Shown: positions 35,339 through 44,861, numbered from the stretch's first letter. The stretch is DNA of 64,000 bases from Saccharibacillus alkalitolerans (GCF_011090185.1 NZ_JAAFGS010000011.1:52270-116269), one strand, 5' to 3'. Translations and numbers: made by a program. The notes: generated from the letters alone by a model not told the origin.

Positions 35339-35530
35339 GTTTGTGGAACCTTTTACAAGAAGTTGATAAAAAGGTTGTTGCAGGATAAAAAGGTATTTGA
35401 TGAATCGAATAGAATCGTTCGAATGAGAGGCGTGCAAGGGGTGCGTCGACTCAATCGGACGCAGTTGAAATTTAGAGAGGCCATCACACCGCGTTTAACA
35501 TGAGGCGTTCAACGCAAGAGGGAGAGGATT

Positions 35531-36694
35531 ATGAAGATTCTAGTTGTCGACGACAATCCTACCAATGTCATTATCATTCGCGAAATACTGAAAAAAGAAG
35601 ATTACCGCAATATCGAGATCGCTTCTTCGGCACGCGAAATGTTCGCGATTCTGGGCATTGCCGACCTGGACCCCCGGGTCAAATCGAAAAACTCGGACAT
35701 CGACCTTATTCTGCTGGATATGATGATGCCGGAAATGGACGGGATCGAAGCGTGCCGGATCGTCCAGACTTACGAGCACCTTCGCGATATTCCGATCATT
35801 ATGGTCACCGCCGTGGGCGATTCGAAAAAGTTGGCCGAAGCGCTGGACGCGGGCGCCGGCGATTACGTCACGAAGCCGATCAACAAAGTCGAACTGATGG
35901 CCCGCATCCGCTTGGCGCTGCGGCTCAAGCAGGAGAAAGACTGGCACAAGGAGCGAGACCAGCGCATCCAGGACGAGCTCAAGCTGGCGGCGCTTGTGCA
36001 AAATGCCGTGCTGAGCCTCCCGGTCGACGAACGGCATATCGGTATCGACGCGCTGTATAAGCCTTCGTTCGAACTGGCCGGAGACCTTTACGCGTGGTAT
36101 CCGCTCGGCGACGGGCGCTACGGCATCATTTTGCTGGATATGATGGGACACGGAATTTCTTCGTCGTTGTTCACGATGTTCATCGCCTCCGTGCTCAAAG
36201 ACACGGTCGTGACTTACGTGGATCCGGAAAAGGTCATTCAGGAGCTGAACCGACGTTTCAATCAGCTGCATATCGAAAATCAGCTCATCCAATATTACTT
36301 TACGGCTATCTATATGGTGGTGGATACGCGCTTCAAACGGATCGATTACGTGAATGCGGGCCATCCTCCGGGCATGCTGTTCCGCGGCGACGAAGTGGTG
36401 AGACTGGAACGTTCCTCGCATCCGGTCGGTTTGTTCGACCGAATCGACGCCGAACCCCAAACGGTTTCTTACGAAGGCGAAAGCCATCTGGTGCTGTATA
36501 CGGACGGGCTGCTCGAAGCGGTGGACGGCGAACAGGAAGATCAGCTGAATTTTTTGATCAGTCATCTGCGCGAAGGGCACGCTTTCAATAAGGCCCGAAT
36601 GGAAGAGGCGTTCTTTGTAGGGGAACCCGATGCCGAGCAGGACGACGATAAATGTCTGGTCTGGATTTCTTTGAAAGAGGGAGCGGCTGAATAA
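35531..36694 (+). CDS. Response regulator with PP2C phosphatase output (RsbY/RsbU-like)
   Basis: A 387-residue protein. Receiver domain 1-125: D7, D8, phosphoacceptor D63 in LLDMMMPEMDG, T93, K115. Linker helix 126-160. PP2C/SpoIIE-type phosphatase 165-385 with metal residues D185 in ELAGDLYAW and D203 in LLDMMGHG. By analogy to B. cereus RsbY it should be switched on by phosphorylation and dephosphorylate RsbV-P, freeing sigma-B from RsbW. The receiver is predicted to be served by the hybrid kinase encoded next (TAA directly followed by ATG). RBS GAGGGAGAGG precedes the ATG. The downstream rsbV-rsbW-sigB genes strongly support this role. Confidence 0.9.
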   Translation: MKILVVDDNPTNVIIIREILKKEDYRNIEIASSAREMFAILGIADLDPRVKSKNSDIDLILLDMMMPEMDGIEACRIVQTYEHLRDIPIIMVTAVGDSKKLAEALDAGAGDYVTKPINKVELMARIRLALRLKQEKDWHKERDQRIQDELKLAALVQNAVLSLPVDERHIGIDALYKPSFELAGDLYAWYPLGDGRYGIILLDMMGHGISSSLFTMFIASVLKDTVVTYVDPEKVIQELNRRFNQLHIENQLIQYYFTAIYMVVDTRFKRIDYVNAGHPPGMLFRGDEVVRLERSSHPVGLFDRIDAEPQTVSYEGESHLVLYTDGLLEAVDGEQEDQLNFLISHLREGHAFNKARMEEAFFVGEPDAEQDDDKCLVWISLKEGAAE

Positions 36695-39600
36695 ATGAGA
36701 ATAAAGACCAAGCTGGTCGTCGGATTTTCGGCGCTGCTGATCATCATGCTGGCGCTTTCGCTGGTCAGCTACGATCGGATGAGCTATATGAACGACCAGA
36801 TCGACCGGGTATATCAAGACCGTTACATGAAGGTTCGCTACAGCAGCGGCATGAGGGGAGAAGTCAACAACATCGCGACCGAACTCGCCAACCAGCTGCT
36901 CGGCGGAAGGTCGGCCGAATTGTCGGAAAGCCGCCTGCTGATCGAGAACGCCAAAGAGCGCACGCAGCAGTATTGGAACTCGATTACGGCCGAGCAGGGC
37001 TCGGCGGAGGAGCGGCGGCTTGTTCAACGGGTGGGCACCGCCTGGGAGAACTTTTCGAGCTACGAAGCCAATTTGATGCAGCTGCTGGAAAACGGGGAAA
37101 TCGAGCAGGCGAGGGCTTACCGCGACTCGACGGGCATCGAGCTTCAGCGAACGGCGCTGAGCGTCTTGAACGATCTGGCGAATTATCAGGATCTTCAGGT
37201 GGAAGCGGAAGTCGGCAGCGTCAAAGAGGCTTACCAACGCTCGACCCAGATCACGACCGCGTTTCTGGTTGTCGGCCTCCTGCTCGGATTGGGCGTGATG
37301 ATGTGGGTCATTCCGAGCGTCACCCGGGGGCTTAATACGGTCTCCATGATGATCTCGAGCTTCGGCAAAGGGAAATTGAAGGCGATCCGGCGCATCAAAG
37401 TCAAATCCAAAGACGAAATCGGGACCGTGGCCCGCGTGTTCCAGGAGATGGCCGAGGACATCGAAGAAAAGCAGCGCATGGAACGCGAGTACACGGAGGC
37501 GCAAAACGCCCAGGGTTGGATCAATTCCAATATGGCCCGCATTACCGACGTGCTGAAAGGAATCATGTCTCTGGAAAAGGTATCGCAGACATTCGTCAGC
37601 GAATTCGCCCCCGTTCTAGGAGCGGAGTACGGAGCTTTGTATCTGGTGGACGTGAAAAATCCGGACGAACTGAGCCTCTACGGTTCGTATGCTTTTTCCG
37701 GCGATTCGAAAATCAAGCCTTCTTTCCGCATCGGAGAGGGCCTGCTCGGACAGAGCGCGGCCGACCGCCGCACGATCCTGCTCGAGGACGCGCCGCAGCA
37801 GTACATCGAAATCCGCTCCGCCCTCGGCGAAAGCGCCTCGACGCAGATTCTTATCCATCCGATCGTGGCGGAAGACGAGCTGATCGGGGTGTTCGAAATC
37901 GCTTCGCTGACGCCGTTCAACCAGCTTCACCGCCAACTGCTGGATCAATTGCTGTCCAATCTGGGCGTCATTTTGAACAACATCAACGGACGGCTGCGCG
38001 TGGAGGAACTGCTTCGCGAATCGCAGGCGCTCACGGAAGAGCTGCAGTGCCAATCCGAAGAGCTTCAGACGCAGCAGGAAGAACTCAAACGCTCGAACGA
38101 AAGCCTGGAATCGCAGACCGATGCGCTGAAGCGTTCGGAGGAACTGCTGCAGCGTCAGCAGGAAGAACTGGAGCATTTCAACACCGAGTTGATTGCGAAG
38201 ACCCGAGCGCTGGAAGAGCAGGTGCACGAGACCGAAGAAAAGAACCGGGAAGTCGAGCTGGCGCGCGTTCAGTTGGAACGTCAGACCATGCAGCTCGCCG
38301 TCTCGAGCAAATACAAGTCCGAGTTTTTGGCGAACATGTCGCACGAACTCCGTACGCCGCTCAACAGCCTGCTGATCCTTTCGCAGCTGCTGGCGGAGAA
38401 CAAGGACGGCAACCTGGAGCCGAAACAGGTGGAATACGCCCAGACCATCTACATGTCGGGCTCCGACCTGCTGAAGATGATCGACGAAATTCTCGACCTG
38501 TCCAAAGTCGACGCCGGAAAGATGGAGCTCAACCGGGAGCCGGTGCCGCTTGAGGAGATCACCAAATTTGTCTCGGGCAACTTCGCCGCGGTCGCGGACA
38601 AAAAAGGGATCGGACTTCATATCGAGGCGGACGAAGATAAACTGCCGAGCGCCCTTTTGACCGACGGACATCGCCTGAAGCAGGTGCTGCGCAATCTGCT
38701 GTCGAATGCGTTCAAGTTCACTTCCGAAGGCTCGGTCACGTTCCGGGTACGGGAAGCCGCACCCGAACAGCTGCCGGATTATCTGGAGAAGAAACGCAAA
38801 TTTATCGAATTCTCCGTCATCGATACGGGGATCGGCATTCCGCAGGACAAGACGGATATCATTTTCGAAGCGTTCCAGCAGGTCGACGGCACGACCAGCC
38901 GCAAATACGGCGGCACGGGGCTCGGCTTGTCGATCAGCCGCGAGTTGGCGAAGCTGCTCGGCGGCGGAATCGAGCTGGAGAGCGAAGAAGGCCAAGGCAG
39001 CCGCTTCACGCTGTACATTCCGAAGCTGACGACTTATGCATCGGGCGAAGAGTCCGGCCCGAAAGAGAACTCCGCCGCCGAGTCGCGTCCGGAGGAGCGC
39101 GTCTTGAATCGGAAAAGACGGCCGGAGGCCGTGGAGCCGATCGCGCCGAAAGCGCAGCGGACGGAAATCGAGGACGATCGGGACCATATCGATCCTCACG
39201 ACAAAGTTCTGCTGATTATTGAAGACGATCCGAAATTCGCCGTTATTCTTCGCGACATGGCGAGAAGCAACGGATATAAAGCGATAGTCGAAGTTCAGGG
39301 CGATACCGGCCTCGAAACGGCCCGCAGCCGCATGCCGGACGCCATCATTCTAGATATTCAACTGCCGGTCATCGACGGGTGGACCATTCTGAGCGAGCTG
39401 AAGAGCAGCTCGGAAACCCGTCATATTCCGGTGCACGTCGTCTCCGTCGTCGACGACGTCAAGCAGGGGCTTATGATGGGAGCGATCGCTTACCTGAAAA
39501 AGCCGGCCAACAAGGAAGGATTGGAGCGCGCATTTTCCTATATCGGTTCTTATGCGGATAAAGGAGTCAAGCACCTGCTGATCGTCGAAGACGACGAAAT

Positions 39601-40372
39601 TCAGCGCAAGGCGATCATCGAGTTGATCGGGCACGACGACGTGGCGATCAAAGCGGTGGGGACGGGGACGCAGGCGCTCGAAGAGCTTCAGCGTCATCGT
39701 TACGACTGCATGGTGCTCGATCTGATGCTTTCGGATATGACCGGGTTCGAAATGCTGGACCGGATTCGCGAGGACGACCGTCTGCGCGATCTGCCGATCA
39801 TTATTTACACAGGCAAGGATCTCGACGCGAAGGAAGAGACGAAGCTGCGTCAGTACGCCGAGTCGATCATCGTAAAAGACGTCAAGTCGCCGGAACGGCT
39901 GCTCGACGAAACGACGCTGTTCCTGCACCGGGTCGAAGCCGACCTGCCGGAAGATAAACGTAAAATCCTGCAGAAGCTGCACAACAAAGAGACGCTGTTC
40001 GAAGGCAAAAAGATTCTGCTTGTCGACGACGACGTCCGCAACGTATTCGCGCTGTCGAGCGTGCTGGAAGGATACCGCATGGACGTGACCTTCGCCGAAA
40101 ACGGCAGAGAAGCCATCGACATTCTGGAGCAGCAGGAAGACTTCGATCTGATCCTGATGGATATGATGATGCCGGAAATGGACGGTTATGAAGCCATGCG
40201 ATTGATCCGGCAGATGCCGAAGTTCGAACGCATTCCGATCATTGCGCTCACGGCGAAGGCGATGAAAGAGGACCGGGGCAAATGCATCGAGGCCGGCGCT
40301 TCGGATTACGTCAAAAAACCGATTCAGACCGAACAGCTTCTTTCCTTAATGCGCGTTTGGTTGTATTCGTAA
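36695..40372 (+). CDS. Hybrid sensor histidine kinase with three receiver domains (RsbK-like)
   Basis: A 1225-residue membrane kinase. Order: TM1 (8-28); extracellular four-helix CHASE3/MCP-like sensor (30-185); TM2 (188-210); HAMP (212-265); GAF (about 290-430); coiled coil (445-540); HisKA with H550 in NMSHELRTPLNS; HATPase (650-790: NLLSNAFKF, DTGIGIP, GGTGLGLSIS); then three receivers with acceptors D887, D1009 and D1156. REC1 (LDIQLPVIDG) and REC3 (MDMMMPEMDG) look canonical. REC2 has LDLMLSDMTGF, with Ser where Pro is usual. It abuts the RsbY-like gene and precedes a CheR gene, as for B. cereus RsbK, which has the same CHASE3/GAF layout. It probably integrates extracellular and GAF-sensed signals. 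Confidence 0.9.
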   Translation: MRIKTKLVVGFSALLIIMLALSLVSYDRMSYMNDQIDRVYQDRYMKVRYSSGMRGEVNNIATELANQLLGGRSAELSESRLLIENAKERTQQYWNSITAEQGSAEERRLVQRVGTAWENFSSYEANLMQLLENGEIEQARAYRDSTGIELQRTALSVLNDLANYQDLQVEAEVGSVKEAYQRSTQITTAFLVVGLLLGLGVMMWVIPSVTRGLNTVSMMISSFGKGKLKAIRRIKVKSKDEIGTVARVFQEMAEDIEEKQRMEREYTEAQNAQGWINSNMARITDVLKGIMSLEKVSQTFVSEFAPVLGAEYGALYLVDVKNPDELSLYGSYAFSGDSKIKPSFRIGEGLLGQSAADRRTILLEDAPQQYIEIRSALGESASTQILIHPIVAEDELIGVFEIASLTPFNQLHRQLLDQLLSNLGVILNNINGRLRVEELLRESQALTEELQCQSEELQTQQEELKRSNESLESQTDALKRSEELLQRQQEELEHFNTELIAKTRALEEQVHETEEKNREVELARVQLERQTMQLAVSSKYKSEFLANMSHELRTPLNSLLILSQLLAENKDGNLEPKQVEYAQTIYMSGSDLLKMIDEILDLSKVDAGKMELNREPVPLEEITKFVSGNFAAVADKKGIGLHIEADEDKLPSALLTDGHRLKQVLRNLLSNAFKFTSEGSVTFRVREAAPEQLPDYLEKKRKFIEFSVIDTGIGIPQDKTDIIFEAFQQVDGTTSRKYGGTGLGLSISRELAKLLGGGIELESEEGQGSRFTLYIPKLTTYASGEESGPKENSAAESRPEERVLNRKRRPEAVEPIAPKAQRTEIEDDRDHIDPHDKVLLIIEDDPKFAVILRDMARSNGYKAIVEVQGDTGLETARSRMPDAIILDIQLPVIDGWTILSELKSSSETRHIPVHVVSVVDDVKQGLMMGAIAYLKKPANKEGLERAFSYIGSYADKGVKHLLIVEDDEIQRKAIIELIGHDDVAIKAVGTGTQALEELQRHRYDCMVLDLMLSDMTGFEMLDRIREDDRLRDLPIIIYTGKDLDAKEETKLRQYAESIIVKDVKSPERLLDETTLFLHRVEADLPEDKRKILQKLHNKETLFEGKKILLVDDDVRNVFALSSVLEGYRMDVTFAENGREAIDILEQQEDFDLILMDMMMPEMDGYEAMRLIRQMPKFERIPIIALTAKAMKEDRGKCIEAGASDYVKKPIQTEQLLSLMRVWLYS

Positions 40373-40435
40373 GCGATAAATTTGGGTAATAAACAAAGAT
40401 TAAGGACGATTTTTTACACAATCGGGGTTGAACTT

Positions 40436-41305
40436 ATGAAATTCAACGATTTTCAGGATGCGGTTTTATCGGAAAGTTCGCCTGATTCAACGGAACTGGA
40501 AGCGATCGAGACCGATCTGCTGCTTGAAGGCGTGCATCGGATGTACGGTTACGATTTCCGGAACTATGCCAGGCCGTCGCTGACGCGCCGGATCTGGCAC
40601 CATGTCCATGCCGAGAGCCTGAACAGCATTTCCCAACTTCAGGACAAGGTGCTGCATGACCGTGCCTGTTTCGAGCGCATGGTCCAAAGCCTCTCGATTC
40701 CGGTAACGGAAATGTTTCGGGACCCAGAACTGTTTCGGACATTCCGCCGCGAAGTCGTGCCGATCCTGCGGACTTATCCGTACATCCGAATCTGGCACGC
40801 CGGCTGTTCGACCGGAGAAGAAGTGTACTCGATGGCAATTTTGCTGCATGAGGAAGGACTTTACGACAAAGCGCGCATTTATGCGACAGATATGAACGAC
40901 CGATCGCTTCAACAGGCAAAGGAAGGCATTTACGGCATCGAAAAAATGAAGCTTTATACCAAAAATTACTTGGAAGCAGGCGGGACGCAGTCTTTTTCCG
41001 ATTATTATACGGCCAAGTACAATTCGGTAATGCTGCAGCCTTATCTGCGCAAAAACATCATTTTTGCCGAGCACAATCTTGCGACCGACCGTTCTTTCAA
41101 CGAATTCAACGTTATTTTTTGCCGGAACGTAATGATTTATTTCAACGACACGCTTCGGGATCAAGTGCATGGCCTGTTTTACGAGAGCCTCAGCCGTTTC
41201 GGCATCCTCGTTCTCGGTTCCAAAGAGTCCATTCACTTCACCCGCTTCAGCGACTGCTATGAACCGTTGGATCGGGTCGAGAAGATCTACCGGAAGATTA
41301 AATAG
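40436..41305 (+). CDS. CheR-type protein methyltransferase (RsbM-like)
   Basis: A 289-residue SAM-dependent methyltransferase. Helical N-terminal domain (20-90), then SIPVTEMFRDPELF, SAM loop IWHAGCSTGEEVYSMAI (119-135), IYATDMNDRSL and NVIFCRNVMIYFN. These match CheR, which methylates glutamates of sensor proteins. There are no chemotaxis genes nearby. In B. cereus a CheR-like protein, RsbM, methylates RsbK and damps sigma-B activity; this gene lies directly behind the RsbK-like kinase, so the same role is inferred. ATG 40436 has only a weak GGGG upstream; a TTG at 40382 is the alternative start. Confidence 0.85.
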   Translation: MKFNDFQDAVLSESSPDSTELEAIETDLLLEGVHRMYGYDFRNYARPSLTRRIWHHVHAESLNSISQLQDKVLHDRACFERMVQSLSIPVTEMFRDPELFRTFRREVVPILRTYPYIRIWHAGCSTGEEVYSMAILLHEEGLYDKARIYATDMNDRSLQQAKEGIYGIEKMKLYTKNYLEAGGTQSFSDYYTAKYNSVMLQPYLRKNIIFAEHNLATDRSFNEFNVIFCRNVMIYFNDTLRDQVHGLFYESLSRFGILVLGSKESIHFTRFSDCYEPLDRVEKIYRKIK

Positions 41306-41323
41306 AAAGTGTAGGAGGATTCC

Positions 41324-42979
41324 ATGGTGGTTCAAGAGCCGATTCATATCCTGTTGGTCGACGACCGTCCGGAAAACTTGCTCGCTTTGGAAGCCGTTCT
41401 GGGCAGCGAGCGTTATACGCTCGTGAAGGCGACTTCGGGCGAAGAAGCGCTGCGCTGCCTGCTGAAGGACGAATTCGCGGTTATCGTGCTCGATGTCCAA
41501 ATGCCGGGCATGGACGGGATCGAAACCGCTAAACTCGTTAAAGCGAGAGAGAAGACCAAGGACATTCCGATCATTTTCATTTCCGCCAACAGCAAAGAGT
41601 CCGAGCATTTGTTTGCGGGTTATTCCGCAGGCGCGATCGACTATATGGTCAAACCGTTCATCCCCCAGATTTTGAAATCCAAAATCGAGGGGTTTGTCAG
41701 CATGTACCTCGCCAACAAGCGCCTTAAGGATCAGACCGCCCTGCTGCACCAAAAAACGCAGGAGCTGGAGAAGATCAACGAAGAGCTGGTCAAGGCGAAG
41801 GAAGCGGCCGAAATCGCGGCCAAGGCGAAGACGGAATTTTTGGCCATGATGAGCCACGAGATCCGTACGCCGATGAACGGCGTGATCGGGATGATCGATC
41901 TGCTTATGGAAACGGAGCTGAAGCCGGAGCAGAAGGAATATACGGAAATTATCCGAGGCAGCGCGGACGCGCTCGTCACCGTCATCAACGATATCTTGGA
42001 CTTTACCAAAATGGAGTCGGGCAAGATGGAATTGGAAGAGCATCCGTTCGAGCTGAAAACATGCATTAGCGAAGTTTTCAATCTGTTTACAATGGAAACG
42101 ACCCGCAAAAATCTTGAGATGGTATACTTTACGGAGGAGTCGGTTCCGGATCTGCTGTACGGGGACATGGCCCGTTTGCGGCAGGTTCTGATTAATCTGG
42201 TGGCGAATGCCGTCAAGTTTACCGACCGGGGCGGCATTTATTTGGTCGTTTCGAGGCGAGGGGAAGAAAACGGCCGGTTGACGCTCGAATTTGCCGTCAA
42301 AGACACGGGGATCGGCATTTCTCCGGAAAAAATCAATCGGTTGTTCCAGCCTTTTTCTCAGCTAGACTCTTCCATGACGAGAAAGTACGGAGGCACAGGA
42401 CTGGGTCTGGCAATCTGCAAAACGCTCGTCGAAATGATGGGCGGAGACATTTATGTCGAAGCCATGGACGAGGGAGGAGCGACATTCGTCTTTACGATCC
42501 AGGTACAAAGCTTTCAGCCGGAAGAGCCGAATCCTTTTCGAAGCGAATCTTTAACGTCGGTACGCGAAGAAGGAGGGAGAACGGCTTCGGTCCTGATCGT
42601 GGACGACCACCCGGTTAACCGCAAGCTGATGGTGAGCATGCTTCAGAAAATGAACATTGCGGTCGAAGCGGCCGAAGACGGCGAGCAGGCGCTGCGAATG
42701 TTGGAAGACCGGCTTTACGACTATGTGTTTATGGATCTGCAAATGCCGGTGATGGACGGTCTTGAAGCGACGAGGCGGATTCGCGAACGCTTTTCGGACG
42801 AAAGCCCCGTCATCGTGGCGATGACCGCGAATGTCATGAACGACATTCAGCTGCGCTGCCGGGAAGCGGGCATGGACGATTACATCAGCAAGCCTGTCAA
42901 AATGGCCGGAGTAAAGCAGGTTCTTGCGCGCCACGTGCCGTTGTATCATACTTATCCTATCAAGAAGGCGGCCCGCTGA
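41324..42979 (+). CDS. Soluble hybrid histidine kinase (REC-HisKA-HATPase-REC)
   Basis: A 551-residue cytoplasmic kinase without membrane segments. Receiver 1 (8-125, acceptor D57 in [10 protein letters not shown]), coiled coil (135-170), HisKA with H178 in [12 protein letters not shown], HATPase (270-400: [30 protein letters not shown]), receiver 2 (420-540, acceptor D471 in [10 protein letters not shown]). An N-terminal receiver suggests it is itself a target of an upstream kinase, perhaps the RsbK-like protein, giving a phosphorelay. It lies 18 bases after the RsbM-like gene, within the same likely operon, and before rsbV. Not part of the usual B. cereus set. Confidence 0.88.
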   Translation: MVVQEPIHILLVDDRPENLLALEAVLGSERYTLVKATSGEEALRCLLKDEFAVIVLDVQMPGMDGIETAKLVKAREKTKDIPIIFISANSKESEHLFAGYSAGAIDYMVKPFIPQILKSKIEGFVSMYLANKRLKDQTALLHQKTQELEKINEELVKAKEAAEIAAKAKTEFLAMMSHEIRTPMNGVIGMIDLLMETELKPEQKEYTEIIRGSADALVTVINDILDFTKMESGKMELEEHPFELKTCISEVFNLFTMETTRKNLEMVYFTEESVPDLLYGDMARLRQVLINLVANAVKFTDRGGIYLVVSRRGEENGRLTLEFAVKDTGIGISPEKINRLFQPFSQLDSSMTRKYGGTGLGLAICKTLVEMMGGDIYVEAMDEGGATFVFTIQVQSFQPEEPNPFRSESLTSVREEGGRTASVLIVDDHPVNRKLMVSMLQKMNIAVEAAEDGEQALRMLEDRLYDYVFMDLQMPVMDGLEATRRIRERFSDESPVIVAMTANVMNDIQLRCREAGMDDYISKPVKMAGVKQVLARHVPLYHTYPIKKAAR

Positions 42980-43051
42980 CGAAGAACGGGCTTTTCTTGA
43001 AACGCGGGTCCGGTTAAATGCCTGCAGGTGTCAACGGATCTGCAAGATTTC

Positions 43052-43077
43052 GTTTCAATCGCTTGGTTTACGTTTAA
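43052..43077 (+). promoter_or_regulatory. Weak sigma-B-like site before rsbV
   Basis: GTTTCA, 14 bases, GTTTAA. The -35 is good, the -10 misses two of the three G. In other Bacillales sigma-B drives its own rsbV operon, so this is worth testing, but the match is poor. Confidence 0.25.
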
Positions 43078-43112
43078 TAAGCTAAGAAAACATTTTTTTA
43101 GGGAGAATGTCT

Positions 43113-43451
43113 ATGACCACTAATAAAAGCGATAAGTTTAATGCAAGAACGGTTTCCGAAGAAGGAAAAAGCGTCGTTTACTTGACCGGGGAACTCGATT
43201 TGTCCGTAGCGCCGGATTTTCGTCTTGTCATGGAACCGTTAGTAGGGGATTCCGACGTCGATTTGGCTATCAATTTGAAAGATTTGAAGTACATCGACAG
43301 TACGGGGATTGGCATTTTGCTGTCCATTTTGAAAGCCCGGCATTCCATGAACGCCTCGTTCAGCGTGGAAGAAGTGCCGACTCAAATTCAAAAACTGTTT
43401 GACATGACAGGCATCGCCAAGTTTTTTGAACCCCAAGAGAATTCCCAATAG
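43113..43451 (+). CDS. rsbV: Anti-anti-sigma factor RsbV
   Basis: A 112-residue STAS-domain protein. The phosphorylated serine is S63 in YIDSTGIGILLS. Unphosphorylated RsbV binds RsbW and so frees sigma-B; RsbW phosphorylates it and the PP2C protein at 35531 is the likely phosphatase. ATG 43113 is 7 bases after AGGGAGA; the ATG at 43107 touches that site. First of three tightly packed genes. Confidence 0.92.
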   Translation: MTTNKSDKFNARTVSEEGKSVVYLTGELDLSVAPDFRLVMEPLVGDSDVDLAINLKDLKYIDSTGIGILLSILKARHSMNASFSVEEVPTQIQKLFDMTGIAKFFEPQENSQ

Positions 43452-43469
43452 GAAAGGATCGAACAACGC

Positions 43470-43922
43470 ATGAAAGCAGATCAAACCGTTACTCTCAACT
43501 TACCGGCTACAGCCGACTACGTGGATATTGTACGGCTTAACCTGTACGGGATCGCGTCCAAGATGGGATTCTCTTACGAGGACATCGAAGACATGAAGGT
43601 CGCCGTATCCGAAGCCTGCAATAACTCGGTTTTATACGCGTACGGACAGGAAGGAGGATTGGTGGAGGTCCTCTTCGGCATTAACGGAGAAGAACTTACG
43701 ATCACCGTCAAAGACGAAGGCGTAAGTTTCTCGCTGCCGCAGCAGGAGGCTCCTGATGCCCCGACCCTGCACGACAAAGAACTGCACGATGTGGAAATCG
43801 GAGGTCTCGGTTTCTATTTGATGCAGGCTCTCATGGACGACGTCAGCGTTGTCAGCGAGAGCGGAAAAGGAACGCAGGTCGTACTGACCAAGCGTCTCAC
43901 CAGGAGTGAGGAGAAAGTATGA
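43470..43922 (+). CDS. rsbW: Anti-sigma factor / serine kinase RsbW
   Basis: A 150-residue GHKL ATPase: N-box E48-N52 in SEACNNSV, G1 box KDEGVSF (81-87), G2 box GGLGFYLM (111-118). It holds sigma-B inactive and phosphorylates RsbV with ATP. RBS GGAAAGGA precedes the start. Its stop overlaps the sigB start (ATGA), so anti-sigma and sigma are co-translated. Confidence 0.93.
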   Translation: MKADQTVTLNLPATADYVDIVRLNLYGIASKMGFSYEDIEDMKVAVSEACNNSVLYAYGQEGGLVEVLFGINGEELTITVKDEGVSFSLPQQEAPDAPTLHDKELHDVEIGGLGFYLMQALMDDVSVVSESGKGTQVVLTKRLTRSEEKV

Positions 43923-44692
43923 ATGATAAAGTGACCCCGCCTGAATCCATGTCGGAAGCGGTATCCTTGATCTGGGAGTATCAACAGACCAAGGATAACG
44001 AAATCGCCACGGTGCTTATTAAAAAGTACGAGCCGATGGTCAAGATGGCCGCAGGCAAAATTGCCAGAAACCGGCCCGATCTTTACGAAGACTTGTATCA
44101 GGTTGGGCAAATGGCCCTGATTCGTTTGCTCCAGCAGTACGACATCCAATTGGGAATTCCTTTCGAGCCCTATGCGATGAAGAGCATGATCGGGCACATG
44201 AAGAACTTTTTGCGAGACAAATCGTGGTACATACAAGTGCCAAGACGAATCAAGGAAAAAGGAGCGCTCGTTCAGCAGGCGATCGACGAGCTGACGGTCC
44301 GTTTGGAGCGCTCGCCGGACGTTAAGGAAATCGCGGAATATCTGGACTTGAGCGTGGAAGAAACGGTCGAAGTGCTGGCAGGCCGCGAATGCTATCATTA
44401 CGTGTCCCTTGATTCCCCTCTTTCCCAGGAGGAAAGCGCGGCAACGCTCGGAGAACTGATCAGTTCCGACGTCAACGATTACGATACCGTCGAACGCCGC
44501 ATGGACCTTCAGCAGGCGCTCAGCCAGCTGAAGGAGCAGGAGCAAAAAGTCCTGCTGCTTGCCTTCCAGGAAGGGCAGTCCCAGAGAGCGATCGCGCAGA
44601 AGCTTGGCGTTTCCCAAATGAGCGTATCGCGGATTCAAAAAAGAGCGACCGAAAAGCTCAAGCAGATTATGTCCAATTCTTCGTCGCTATGA
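43919..44692 (+). CDS. sigB: General stress sigma factor sigma-B
   Basis: A 257-residue sigma-70 family factor of the SigB/F/G group. Region 2 at 45-120 (YEDLYQVGQMALIRLLQQYD, MKSMIGHMKNFLRDKSW), region 3 at 120-190, region 4 at 200-250 with helix-turn-helix AIAQKLGVSQMSVSRIQKRA. It directs core RNA polymerase to general stress genes. Coupled to rsbW by a 4-base overlap, and followed by a terminator. Predicted targets in this window are the genes at 33568 and 34904. Sporulation sigma-F is the main alternative, but the adjacent PP2C/RsbK-like genes and the absence of a spoIIAA-type context favour sigma-B. Confidence 0.88.
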   Translation: MNDKVTPPESMSEAVSLIWEYQQTKDNEIATVLIKKYEPMVKMAAGKIARNRPDLYEDLYQVGQMALIRLLQQYDIQLGIPFEPYAMKSMIGHMKNFLRDKSWYIQVPRRIKEKGALVQQAIDELTVRLERSPDVKEIAEYLDLSVEETVEVLAGRECYHYVSLDSPLSQEESAATLGELISSDVNDYDTVERRMDLQQALSQLKEQEQKVLLLAFQEGQSQRAIAQKLGVSQMSVSRIQKRATEKLKQIMSNSSSL

Positions 44693-44718
44693 AGACCGGG
44701 ACGATTCAGGTTAATAAG

Positions 44719-44766
44719 AAAATGGTCAGGCCGTTTCTTTTTTTAAAAATGGCCTGGCCATTTTGC
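44719..44766 (+). terminator. Terminator after sigB
   Basis: 14-bp stem AAAATGGTCAGGCC / GGCCTGGCCATTTT with one G-T pair; the loop contains seven T. Confidence 0.8.
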
Positions 44767-44804
44767 GTTTTGATGCGGCCGCGCGCAGCGGAAAACCCGA
44801 TAAA

Positions 44805-44861
44805 CCAAGACCGTTATTTCCAAAACGGAAGTGCCGTTCGTTTCGGAAATAACGGTCTTGG
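44805..44861. repeat. Perfect 17-bp long-stem hairpin between sigB and the DUF5665 gene
   Basis: CCAAGACCGTTATTTCC pairs perfectly with GGAAATAACGGTCTTGG, 23-base loop with a further CGG/CCG inner pairing. No T-run on the plus side; on the minus side TTTATCGGGTTTT follows. It may end the minus-strand transcript. Confidence 0.7.

Noticed and set aside
43919..44692. Sporulation sigma-F operon (spoIIAA-AB-AC)
   Set aside because: Gene layout would be similar, but the upstream PP2C regulator, RsbK/RsbM-like genes and the nearby sigma-B promoters fit sigma-B better. A tree would settle it.
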